Part shown: positions 45,880-56,395 of the stretch, piece by piece
Layout: each line of letters begins with the position of its first letter
Numbering within the stretch: the first letter of the stretch is position 1
Assembly: GCA_015178975.1 (NCBI GenBank)
Contig: WHVD01000172.1
Coordinates: 62,001 to 126,000, forward strand
Reading direction: 5' to 3'
Source: Hysterangium stoloniferum
Taxonomy: Eukaryota; Basidiomycota; Agaricomycetes; Hysterangiales; Hysterangiaceae
DNA: 64,000 nt
Made by a program: the position numbers and the translations under genes
Notes under the pieces: model-generated
Databases searched by the model: none
Told to the model about the DNA's origin: nothing
Seen by the model: only the letters and a program-made list of their open reading frames with translations

Positions 45880-48050
45880 CCTTCCGGTTGGTTGGGACAA
45901 CCATTCATTGGTGGTGGACACATTTACCCCAAAACCCAGCCACAATTAATGAATCTCATTTAATGTCCAACCGAGTGGAGTTTCAATTCAATATATATAA
46001 AAAAGTACACGTAAATTCGCATAAATTTTCTTTATCTTTCATACCACATCCTTCACCTATCTGCAGTTCTTCCCTCTACTTTCAACTCCACCACCTTGCC
46101 ACGCTACGATGCTCCCATTCCAACAAAACTAGCAAGTCCTCCCTAAGTTCAAAAAGATCCTGCGGGCCTTGATAGCCAGTACATCCACAACTGGCAGGGG
46201 ATTCATTACCCGCATGCCTCGTACAGACAATGTCAAGAGCAATTGGGGTACCCTAGGACCAACCTCCCTGCTGACTTTCTCCTTTGGTGCTGAGCCGGGG
46301 GGAGATAGCAGTACTGATTGGAGTAAGCCGTTAGGGCAGTCCTTCAGACCATCATCAGAGGAAGTTGCTGCTACTATGCAGAGGCAGGAAACGTTTATGG
46401 AAGACCATAACGCAAGGCGGCTCACCAGCAAAAGAGAAAGACGCGCTGAGTATAGAAGTCAACAGGAGGCAAGGGGAGCAAGAGAGAGAGTCCCCTCCAA
46501 GTGACAGTGGCGTGAGGACAGAGTACGATTCGGAAACAGAGCTTCCGTGCCGATCCTTCCCCCCCAGGAGAGAAATGGGCTGACTTCGTGGAGACAGATG
46601 ATAGCGAGGATGGGACACCTTGCATTAGAATGATGGGAACCAAGAGCTGGAAAGAAAAGGAGGGCACCATCTTCTATGACTGGGAACTACTCCGGCATAT
46701 TAAGTTGCGACGGATAACCCTTACCCGAGGGGATGGTCAAGCACTGCCCCAACAAGAAAAAGGATATCGTAGGGGACCAATCGATTTTTCCTCGGATGAG
46801 GATGAGGAGGAAGACAAGGATAGGAATGATGCATATAGTGTGCAATATCTGGGAGAGGATTGTCATGAAAAGGTTCCTCCTCCCCTCGAAGGTTCGCTTC
46901 GTGACCAGTGACCCCAATCAACGACAAATGCAGAAACCGTCATCCAAAGTATGGAGGGGTCGTTGCCCTAGTCAACCGTCACAGGAACACAAACCTTCCC
47001 CGATTCCAGTCCCACGCCTTTCACCAACTTCGAGGCCCCCTCCCATCCTCCACCCTGCACACACTCCCCCGGCCCTGATTCTAGCGCCTTGTCTACCCCC
47101 TTCCCCCAAGGCTATACCGGCTCCTACCCCACTTCTGCCGTCACCGGCTATCCCTCCTGACTCTCCGTATTCATATTGTGTGTCCTTAGGTAGCCCTATC
47201 CACGACCTTCCACAGGAGCGAATGGACGTCGATTTGGACCCTCTTACACTGGACGTCATCCTTCCCCCGACAAGCGGAAAGGCAAAGGAGATACAGAAGG
47301 CTACCACTCCTCTCCCAGAGTGATCCCCTAGTCCCATCCTTGACAGCTCGCTTCCCCCAACCGAGCTCATCTCCACCACTTTCTGGACACGAGTAGCTAT
47401 CAACTACCCTTCTGAACAGTTTCCTGTCGGAAGGGTGCTATCGCAGCTGGTGCCGGTACTCCAGCAACCCCTCCTTCAAGGGAGCCTTAAGGGTTGTCGC
47501 AGTCTTGCTCCATCGTCTGAGATTATGGAAGACTTCTATCTCTCCTTCGAGGATCCTGTGGAGGGGGAGAACTTTGCGTGAGCAGCTCGGGAGATTAAAC
47601 TCTCTATGTTTCGGCATATCATAGTAGAACCACACCGTCTGCCCCCAGACTCAGCGAGTGTCCTCTCTATTGCTGGCCTTGTAGATTTACTCGAGGCCCT
47701 CGTCCTGATGCCTCCCACAGAGACCACTACCCAGACACCTGTTCCTGCCCCGCTACCCGCGTCTTTGTTTCCCCTCCCCAATGCTCCTCTTCTCGCGTGG
47801 ATTTCTGCTCCGCCAGTTAGTGTCCGTGCAGTCATTCGTTGCAGAGAGAAGGCCTACAGATGCTGGGCCGACTCCTTGCACAGGGATTCTAGTAATTTGG
47901 CTCAGGCGAGAATAGCCGAATCCTTCAGAGTGAAAAGGGAATGGTGGGGAAACATCATTTTGGACCTTGGGGGATCCTCACAGGAAGCTTGGGGTGGTGT
48001 CCCAGATGCTCTTCGACACCTTGTATAGCATATCCCTTTGAACTGGGGGG
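45880..48050 (+). other. Extra 3' region of element C with promoter-like start (fossil)
   Basis: Between pol and the 3' LTR lie about 2.2 kb not seen in ordinary gypsy elements. They start with AATATATATAAAAAAG near 45,990, then pyrimidine-rich sequence, then broken reading frames on the same strand as pol. The frames are charged at first (46,215-46,500, Arg/Glu-rich), then acidic, then strongly proline-rich (47,000-47,300), and end with a leucine-rich helical segment (47,640-48,025). No envelope-like membrane segments are evident. This may be an accessory gene of unknown type. A GGGGGG-containing purine tract lies just before the 3' LTR. Confidence 0.6.
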
Positions 48051-48053
48051 CAC

Positions 48054-48690
48054 TGTGAAGGGTATGCATATATCATGATTGGACTGTGGAATAATAGACG
48101 TATTATAGTACTTTATTATCTAGTTTTTATTTCTTTTCTCTAATTCTCTATATCTTTTGAGCATACCCTTATTTCTTAGTTCGAAGCCTTGTGTATATCA
48201 ATGGGCACTCTCGGCATCAAATGACAAGACACTTTTACCCAGTAGACACCACCTCGTAATGACTCAGATGTCGAATAGCGAGAGGTGTCAAGGGTAATAT
48301 CTCTGCTACCCATAAAGGTAGCATCTTCTTGCATACTAATAATATTTGGACTCGAACCGCGAAGGTCGAGATCCACTCTCAAGACTCTGTGCTTGTCGAC
48401 ACTGTAGTCGACTCGCGCTGCTATCTCTCTACCCTAGATATTCAGTCTTTTGCTGATTATCTCTCTTACTTCTAGCTACAAGTTGTACCGTAAGGGTCAA
48501 CTCTTCTATTCTCTAGTTCCAATCGTCACGAGCAACTGTACAGTTGCTCTTGTGATGTGTAGTGCATCCTATACTAGTACTATCAGTCTAGTAATCTAGT
48601 ATTGAACTGAACGGTCAATACTTTCTAATAGTAGTTGAATAAACACTATTCTTCATATATTGAGCAGTCAGAATCTATCAACTCTTCACA
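48054..48690 (+). repeat. 3' LTR of element C
   Basis: Direct repeat of 36,723-37,361, followed by the target duplication AGGCC. Confidence 0.95.
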
Positions 48691-48695
48691 AGGCC

Positions 48696-49606
48696 TTATT
48701 ATACTCCCTGATTTGTAGTACAATTATTGGAACAACTATATAGTCATGTACTTACTCTCCAGTTTGTATCTTGAATTAGTCTCAATCTAATCTCCTCCTT
48801 TGTTCTTGCACTTGATATTGAGAACTCTTTGGAACTCCAAATATCCATAAACTCTCTGGCTGTTAAGTGTGGGGCTCACATGTAGGTCTCCAGGGGAAAC
48901 CTGTGGAAGCTCTGGGGAAGGACTTGGCTTCAGCTTATGTGCTGCACCCTTGCAAGATCATGTTGTCCAACTTCAGACAGGGTCAGATGGGAAATCTGTG
49001 GGTTCTGAGAATATGCTGAGGCAGATACTAAGTTGAAGCTAAGTTGATTTTCTGATTGGATTGTAAGTACAGATAGTAGCTAGACTATATAGACTAGTAG
49101 GTTATTGTACTACATATCCAGAGAGACAAAAAAGACATAACAAGCATACAATAAGACAATAAACCAGATGTCAAATGGGCAAAGACAGATTGGGAACAAG
49201 GAGTCCAGAATGTCCAGGTAGAGTCCAATGGCTGGTTTGTACAATATAGAGAGTCAGATATCTATAGGATGGGTTCTGGGTCCCAGTGGGGTTTCCTGGT
49301 CCTAACACTGGCATGTATCAGCCCTCTGAAATATGAACACCCAAATGAGTGTATGAAGGTGCAGCACATAAGCTGAAGCCAAGTCCAACTCATAATCTGG
49401 TTATATTCTGATACTCCTGAGACAAATTCCCCAGAACTCTGCAGACTATTTCCCTGGAATATCCACCAGAAAGTTTGACTAGATCTGGAACTTAGCAGGA
49501 GTCCAGGAATATACAAGGTTGGGGGTGAGAGATCCAAGGATTCTGAGAATATGTTATGTCAAGGCAGAATGCCCATGGGCTCCAGGAATACACTGGTACT
49601 GAGTTC
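48696..49606. mobile_element. Overlapping decayed gypsy LTR relics (fossil)
   Basis: A forward relic at about 48,880-49,250 has the shared core (48,919-48,955) and the block GATTTTCTGATTGGATTGTAAG, matching the middle of LTR A. A reverse relic at about 49,260-49,560 has the core in reverse (49,355-49,387). Two LTR remnants in opposite orientations therefore abut here. No coding sequence. Confidence 0.65.
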
Positions 49607-49982
49607 CACTGGAGGCACCCCATGGTTTTTGGAGTTTGAAAACCTTCTGAAAATCCTAATATTTGGCCAAATTTTCTAAGAATTCTTTAAAATAATAAAT
49701 TGTTTGAAAATTTTAAGTTTTATTAATATTTTTCAAAGTGGAGAATCATATCTGAAAACTTTAAATATTTATATTAAGAAACTCTGACTAATTGATGTTT
49801 CCTTAGGTTTCCTTAAACAAATATTTAAAGTTTTCAGATATGATTTTCCACTTTGGAAAATCCTACTAAAACTTAAAATTTTCAAACAATTTATCATTTC
49901 AAAGAATTCTTAGACAATTTGGCTAAATATTAAGATTTTCAGAAACTTTCTCAACTTCAAAAATTTTGGGGTGCCTCCAGTG
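49607..49982. repeat. Fold-back MITE-like element, 376 bp
   Basis: Two arms of about 155 bp are near-perfect inverted repeats around a short centre (about 49,780-49,800). The tips are CACTGGAGGCACCCC. The arms are very AT-rich inside (blocks such as TTTAAAGTTTTCAGATATGA). There is no coding capacity and no clear target duplication. The tip resembles none of the Tc1 tips in this window, so the parent transposase family is unknown. Confidence 0.8.
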
Positions 49983-50664
49983 TTCTTAGAGTGAGAGGTA
50001 TCAAGACAGGTAGAATACTAAGTGGGTGCTAAGTTGATTTTTTGATTAGATTGCAAGTACATGCATAGCTAGAATATATAGAACTAGGGATTATTGTGTT
50101 ACAAATCCAGTAAGACAAAAAGACAAAAAGGGTGAACAAGAAACAAGGCAGTGGTGACCAAATATAGGACAAAGGCCAGGATGATCCAGGAACATACATA
50201 TATAGGGACATAATAAACTAGATGCCAACTATGGTTTGTTTCTGGTGTGACAGACAAGGGCACTATAAATATGAATGCCCTGAGAGGTAAGAGTGGAAGA
50301 GGTCAAAAAAGGCAAAAAAGGAAAGAAAAATGCAAAAATATCAGGAACTGTATTGGCTCTAATGAGCAATAATGACAGCAATTCTGAAAATGAAGGAGTT
50401 TTTTAATCCCTGCACAAGTTACAGGGATATGTGCAGATATTTCCTTTTTTTTCCTTGTCTGAGCTTGTGGAAATGTATTGAATTTCAAGCATCACACAAG
50501 CTCAAGTTCCTTTGTTCCCTACTCCTATTGTCTCAAAGTCCCCTTGTTTCACAGTCTCATTGTCTTCCTTATTTAGAATTCCATTGTTCTTAAGAGTTTA
50601 TATATGTAGCTACTATACATGTGAATACCCTCTGTGATTGTGAGGGTCCTCTGCTACTTGAGTA
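49983..50664 (+). mobile_element. Gypsy LTR and gag zinc-knuckle relic (fossil)
   Basis: Positions 50,015-50,120 repeat the middle part of the relic LTR at 49,020-49,150. Positions 50,225-50,285 encode a zinc-knuckle-like CFWCDRQGHYKYECP on the + strand. The rest has no gene. Broken. Confidence 0.6.
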
Positions 50665-51234
50665 CAGTGACTCAAAAAACCCTTCCAATATGTGGTACTT
50701 CAGATGTATATCCTTGATAACTCAGAGGATAAAATTGCAAAAGTATCAAAAATATTTGTGAATATGCTTTATCATATCTAGATTCTTTAAATACAATGCC
50801 ATTGCATAAGCTCCAAATATGGAAATACTACAAAAATATATATACAGGAGACTCATTGGAAGGGTTTTTTGGCCAGCAGCCTTGATGACTATCCATGCTT
50901 ACTGTATAGTCATGTGACCTTGTTGATTGTCCACCTCCAACTGAGTCCTATCAAGAAAATCACATGATGTCACATGATGTGCCAGAGTATAAATACATGA
51001 CCTTTAGCAACTAGCAATGCCCCAATTCCCAAAATGCACACTTTGTCTCTTGCCAGCCAGAATCATATCCTCTCACTGCTTGATGCTGGCCATACAGCTA
51101 GCCACATTGCAGCTTCTACTGGCCATGGCATTGGCACAGTCTCTAGACTTTGCTCCAAGCATTGTTGTCATCTCTCTAAGTCCATTAGTGTGTTAAGTTT
51201 TGAGACAAGGATATGAAAGGATTGAGTCTGTATA
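50665..51234 (+). mobile_element. Tc1-type transposon, left part only
   Basis: It starts at a TA (50,663-50,664) with CAGTGACTCAAAAAACCC. A left terminal repeat of about 210 bp has an inverted copy of the tip near 50,850-50,875 (CATTGGAAGGGTTTTTTGGC). A transposase start at 51,034 (MHTLSLASQNHILSLLDAGH) is homologous to the one at 11,080. It stops after about 60 codons, with a different sequence following and the next Tc1-type element inserted at 51,235. The right end was not found. Confidence 0.8.
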
Positions 51235-51455
51235 CAGTGACCCAAAAAAGCGTCCGGATGTTTGGTGAAATTGGAAAGATGGGTTTGCAGCTCTAGAAAT
51301 AAAATAGATAAAATTCTGAATAAATAAAAGGTAAGAGGTATACATCTGACCTACATGATGACATAAGCATGACATCATAGCTTTCCTTATCAGGGAAGTA
51401 GGAAATGAACAATGGACATGGTGCATCCGGACATTTTTTTTGCTCTGTCAACTGA

Positions 51456-52253
51456 TGTTAGGATACACACTCAGGCCGGGTTTCCGGAGAAACCCACGGG
51501 ATATCCGGTAGGACTTGGCTTCAGCTTATAGGCTGCGCCCTCGCTAGATTGTATTGTCCAATTTCAGACAGGCGGACAGGAATCCTGGGGAGTCTGGGCG
51601 GGGGTTCGTGGGTCGTGAGTCGTGAATCGAGATAATCGAGAGAGATAGATGCGCCGGAGCCCGTGGGCTCCGACTAGTGCGAGCGGTCTGATAAGAGTAG
51701 GGTTTTAGAGAGGAAAATGTATTAGATTACTGGGGGGAATCTAAGCTAATTTTCTGACTGGATTGTATGTACAACATCTGCCAGTTTATATAGACCGTGG
51801 AATGCATGACATACCGAATCCAGTAATAATGAGACGAAACGAGCAAAACATAAAACGGGAATAGTAAACACCAAATTGGTGTTAGGAACGGGACGGAACG
51901 GAGCGGAGTCCGAATCGTGACAAAGCATAACCCATAACGGGAAACGGAGCGGGAGCGGAGTCCTAAATCGTGACAGGTCATTTGACTAAAACGGGAACGG
52001 GGCTCGATTAGAGCGGTGACGGGATTCTAAGCGGGTTCCGGTGACTGATGCGTGGGACGAAGACGGACATAGACAGAGACGGGGTCCGGGGAAGTCCGGT
52101 GACTGATATGTGTCTTAATGAGGTCGAACGTAACGAGTCTTGACGTAACGGAGTCCGGGCGGGAAATCCTATAAACAGACGATTGGTGCTTGTAGTGCGT
52201 GGGGGCATACGAGTTAGTGCCCGGAGTCCGGCGGGATTTGTCCGGTCGTAACA
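51456..52253 (-). repeat. Solo LTR of the chromovirus A family inside a Tc1 element (fossil)
   Basis: 798 bp, TGTTAGG...GTCGTAACA, with a perfect 5-bp target duplication ACTGA (51,451-51,455 and 52,254-52,258). It is very close to the LTRs of element A. The order of events is therefore clear: the Tc1-type element came first, the chromovirus later, then LTR-LTR recombination. Confidence 0.93.
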
Positions 52254-52383
52254 ACTGATACATGAAACTCAATAAGGTTCATATAACTGTGGGAATTTCT
52301 GGTTAGGTTCAACAATGTCATGTGACCACATGTTTAAATAACACATTTACATGAACCTTTGCCTCAATTCACCCCCCCACCAC

Positions 52384-53357
52384 ATGATGAAGAAGCACTC
52401 TACTGAAACAAGGCTCTCTGTCATTTCTCTTCTCCAGGAAGGTCACTCCTGCAGAACAATTGCTTCTAAACTTCATATTGGGCACTCTACAGTATCAGAA
52501 ATTCGCTTTCAACTCCCTGGTCCACTTCCAACACCTTCCAGAGGTTGTCCTCCCAAACTCTCCCCCAGGGATCATCACCACCTGGCTCGTTCTATCACCT
52601 CTGGACAGGTTGATAATGCCTCCCAAGCCAAGTCCCACCTCTCCCTCAATGTCTGCACACAGACAATTAGAAATGCATTGAAGAAACTCTTCTTGCCTGT
52701 CGACACATCAAGGCTCGATATGAGTTTGCTATCAAGTACCAGCATTGGACTGAGGAGGACTGGTTTAGGGTTATCTTCTCAGATGAGACCAAAATCAATC
52801 GTTTGGGCTCTGATGGGAGGTTGTGGGTATGGAAAAGACCAGGTTCTGCACTCACTCAGCAGCATATCAATGGAACTATCAAATTTGGAGGGGGGAGTCT
52901 AATGATTTGGGGATGTATGACAGCACATGGTGTGGGGTACATGTGCAAGATAGATGGGAGGATGGATGGGGAGATGTACAAGGACATATTGGAGGACTAT
53001 ATCTTCAAAACAGTGGAGTATTATGGGATGGACAGGGAAAGGTTTGTCTTCCAGCAGGACAATGACCCTAAACACACTTGCAAGTTGGCCAAGGATTGGT
53101 TCAAGGACGATCAGGTGGAGGTTTTAGACTGGCCTGCACAGTCTCCAGACCTGAATCCAATAGAACACTTATGGTGGGAGTTGAAGAGAAGGCTTGGAAC
53201 ATACCCTGAGGCACCCAAGAGCATATTGGAGCTCTGGGAGAGAGTGGAGGTGGAATGGGAGGGTATTCCAAGGGAGAAATGCCTTGAATTGATCAAGAGC
53301 ATGCCTAGAAGGGTTGCTGCAGTACTAAAGGCCAAGGGGGGGTACACTAAATACTGA
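52384..53357 (+). pseudogene. Tc1-type DD34E transposase with a small deletion
   Basis: The N-terminal helix-turn-helix half is open from 52,384 (MMKKHSTETRLSVISLLQEG). Near 52,680-52,700 a short deletion removes about a dozen codons expected between the DNA-binding half and the HIKARYEFA-like segment, and shifts the frame. The catalytic half is then open to 53,357: FSDETKINRLGSDGR, QQDNDPKHT and SPDLNPIEHLW, with 34 residues between the second Asp and the Glu. It ends in KAKGGYTKY, the natural C-terminus of the family. Apart from that deletion the gene is well preserved. Confidence 0.9.
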
Positions 53358-53597
53358 AACTGGTAAAAACTAGTAATTAATTACAAGAGCAAAAAAAGTG
53401 TCCGGATGCACCATGTCCATTATTAATTTCCTACTTTCCTGATAAGGAAAGTTATGATGTCATGCTTATGTCATCATGTAGGTCAGATGTATACCTCTTA
53501 CCTCTGATTTATTCAGAATTTTATCTATTTTATTTCTGGAGCTGTAAACCCATCTTGCCAATTTCACCAAACATCCGGACGCTTTTTTGGGTCACTG

Positions 53598-54094
53598 TAT
53601 GTGGCTCAGTGAGTGAATAACTTTCACTATATATTATAGTACCTGTATATGTGGCTACAAGGTGTTTTATAAGTAATAGAATAACAGTAAATGATTGCAC
53701 ACATACCTCAGTGAGTGAATAACCTTCACTGAGGTATGTGGTGAATATTGTGTCTTTTTATTTACTTTGTTTAGGGGAGTCTTTAGGAGAGTAAAAAGGA
53801 GAAATTTAGATACTCGAAGTTTCTAGCCAATTGCATCATTAAAGGAGAGATATATAATCAAAGGAGTTAGTTCCCCTTATGGCACCATAGTATATGTGCA
53901 TACACCCATCATTGCAGATCCAATCCCAGTCTAGGTTTATGCGAAGACTTTGTTATTATCAACACTTCCCCTCAAGTCGAGTGTTAATAAGACCAAGTTT
54001 TGATGTAAAATAGATGAGTTTTGGGCAAGGTAGAGCTTTGGTGAATACATCTGCTGTCATATCTTCAGTAGGACAATATATGAGTGTAACCATG
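53598..54094. other. Copia LTR-like sequence with a perfect hairpin
   Basis: A 15-bp perfect stem with an 11-nt loop lies at 53,700-53,740 (CACATACCTCAGTGA and its complement). A related GTGAGTGAATAAC block also occurs at 53,609-53,622. From about 53,930 the sequence resembles the antisense end of copia pol (as at 8,910-9,060). No gene. Confidence 0.55.
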
Positions 54095-55700
54095 TGTTAC
54101 GACCGTGTCGCAACCCTATCGACCCCGAGGTTATCGCCACTTGTCAACGTTTCAAGTCATCCTCTCGGAAACCATCGGCACCGAAGCTGATGAATGTTTC
54201 GCGAAGATCAAACTCCATTTACGCCCACGTCAAAATAACTCGTATTGTCTGGTCAAACTTTGATACGTCCCCTTTATTATGTTGATCCGTTCAATCTTAT
54301 GTTTCGCATATGTCTATCTATATTTGTAGTCCTTGAACCATTTCCTTTTATCGTAATCCCGCTCTCGGTTATCATCGGCCTCCGAACTAATCATAAACTT
54401 CCCGTTCCTAGTCAAGCTTATTGTTAATACCGTGTTCCGCCCTTCTCCCCATTAGTATTTTCCAGACGCCTGTTACTTGTATATGAACCCGCTGTAATTG
54501 TAGTTACTAGGCAATCAGAATATCGACTCAGAATACCCTCATACGTCTGTAGCAGTCTCATACTAGAAGAACCCCCTTCCGCCTTCGCGTGCGCTCGCCC
54601 ATTCTCGGCCCGATCCCTTGGCCCGACACTCGACCTGTCCTTCGGTTCCGATCGGTATCTCACCGAAAGGTCCTTCTTAGGATATAGTCTTCGCCTGTCC
54701 GAAATTTAAGGACAACCTACGGATATTTGCGAGGGCGCAGCACATAAGCTGAAGCCAAGTCCTTCCGATCGGTCCCCATCGGCCACCGACATTAGTCAGT
54801 TTCCAGTTCTTAACACCATGCCATTTTCCACAATTTTGTATATAAATTTGTATCATATGTCGATGTGCTTTGTATGTCCTTGGAACCTATTATTCTTTGA
54901 TATAATAATAGCAGCTTGATTGTCGCAATATAGTGTAATTGATTTGGTGAATGGACAAAAAACTTCATTCATGAACTTGCAAATCCAGCATGCCTCTTTA
55001 ATAGTGTATGTGGCTGCAATGAATTCAGCTTCAGTGCTAGATAAAGTAATAGGCCTTCATTTGTTTGAACTCCAAGAGAATGCACCACCATCTAATAGAA
55101 AACAGTAGCCTGACATTGAATGGTGATCCAGTTGTTGTCCCCAATCTGTGTCTGTATATTCTATTATTCTTTCTTTGTTCCTCCCCAATGTTAGTTTGAA
55201 GTTTTGTGTCCCTTTCAAATATTTAGTACTCATTTTGTTGCTTCCCAATATACCCATCCCAGATTCTCCATAAATTGAGATAGAATAGATACTGTGATAG
55301 CTATATCTGCCCTGGTACCCATTGCAGCCCACATTAGTGAACCAATGGCCTCACAATATGGGATGTTCTTCATATCTTTGTGTTCTTTTGGTGTAGTAGG
55401 ACATTGCTCTTTTGATAGTAATGGTTTGGGGTCCATAGGTAGTGGAACTGGGGCTGCATCTTGTAGGTTAAAATGTTTGATAATTAGGTCGATATGTATA
55501 TGCAGTTTGCCCAAATGAAATTGTATGCACTTTTATATTGTATTTGACCTCTATGTTTAGTAGCCAATGTAATTTGCCCATATCCTTCATTTTGAAATGT
55601 GATTTGAATTGTTCTTTTGTTTGGATTATCCCTTCATTCATATTTGCAGATCGTCCATGGCTACTGCGATAATGATAATACTATGTGTTAGATTTAGTGA
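53900..55700 (-). mobile_element. Ty1/copia pol relic (fossil)
   Basis: On the - strand, 55,514-55,057 resembles the end of copia reverse transcriptase and RNase H (EAIGSLMWAAMGTRADIA, then YLKGTQN, then DTDWGQQLDHHSMSGY). Only the 3' part of pol remains, it is broken, and the second-family solo LTR (54,095-54,815) splits it. Confidence 0.8.
54095..54815 (+). repeat. Solo LTR, second gypsy family (fossil)
   Basis: 721 bp, TGTTACGACCGTGTCGC...AGTTCTTAACA, with a 5-bp target duplication CCATG (54,090-54,094 and 54,816-54,820). It is the reverse complement of the family seen at 34,743-35,489. The shared core is at 54,729-54,764, with CATAAG in place of TATAAG. Confidence 0.92.
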
Positions 55701-55839
55701 CTCGGCACAGTAGCTACAAGTTGTGTACCATTGTGGGTCTGTAGTGTGTGCTGGTGAAATTTGCATTCACTCATTCGTGTCTGTGTCTGTGTCTGAGCTC
55801 TCACACTTCTTGTGTTACACATCCACCTCCCTTCTTCAT

Positions 55840-56395
55840 TCTAACAGGTTATGGGCCCTGGCTCTTACTAAATAACACCAAATTTACCACCAAACTTCTT
55901 CTTTTTAGCCCTATCACTTCACCACCACCTGTAGCATCACTCTACCAGCATCATGTCTTTGCCCAACTTCCTCACTCCTATCATAGCCAAAGCTCCTCTC
56001 CTTACAGAAGACAATTATTCCAAATGGAGAGATGCAATGTCTATGGTCTTTTTAGGTGCTGGTGCTTTTTGGATTACAGATGATGATGATACTGTTGCCC
56101 CCACATCCTCTACTGCTTCTGTGCAAACAGATAAGCAAATGGCAGCCATCATCTGGTCTACTATTAGTGATGAGTTGCAGTATTTGGTTATAGGGCAGAC
56201 TTCAGGTTTAGCTGCTTGGAAAGCAGTGAGGGAACACTTCCAGAGGTCTACAATGGCTCATTGTTTCAAATTTCATGAGGATTTCTATCATATTGAGCAT
56301 GATCCTTCTAAATCCATTGACATTTACATCCATGCTATTGAAAGTGCTTGTCAAAACCTCATATCCTTAGGTTGTGTTATCAATGATTGTCAAAC
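55840..56395 (+). mobile_element. Ty1/copia leader and gag start (fossil)
   Basis: AGGTTATGGGCCC at 55,846-55,858 is the usual copia-style primer-binding site. From 55,953 a gag-like frame follows (LTEDNYSKWRDAM, WKAVREHFQ), with an N-terminal copia gag and UBN2-like fold. It is interrupted at 56,396 by chromovirus B; the rest of this copia is not visible in the window. It is in the opposite orientation to the pol relic on its left. Confidence 0.85.

Larger units (their letters stand above)
36723..48690 (+). mobile_element. Ty3/gypsy element C, about 12 kb, broken (fossil)
   Basis: LTRs of 639 and 637 bp (36,723-37,361 and 48,054-48,690), tips TGTGAAGGG...CTCTTCACA, and a perfect 5-bp target duplication AGGCC (36,718-36,722 and 48,691-48,695). 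The LTRs are about 97 percent identical by eye. Internally it has a long gag region, protease, reverse transcriptase, RNase H, integrase and a chromodomain-like end, followed by about 2.4 kb of extra sequence before the 3' LTR. The coding regions are broken in many places (roughly ten or more) and the reverse transcriptase is split by insertion D. Its family is different from A/B. Confidence 0.93.
51235..53597 (+). mobile_element. Tc1-type DNA transposon carrying a solo LTR
   Basis: TA target sites at 51,233-51,234 and 53,598-53,599; tips CAGTGACCCAAAAAAGCGTCC and its complement. The terminal inverted repeats are about 215 bp, each with an inverted tip-like motif at its inner end (GTCCGGATGCACC near 51,420-51,450 and 53,390-53,410). 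Without the inserted LTR (51,456-52,253 plus a 5-bp duplication) the element would be 1,560 bp, close to the one at 9,827. It inserted next to a truncated older relative. Confidence 0.92.

Noticed and set aside
45880-48050. Envelope gene in the 3' region of element C
   Set aside because: No signal peptide, no membrane anchor and no furin-like or fusion motif could be seen; composition is proline-rich and charged.
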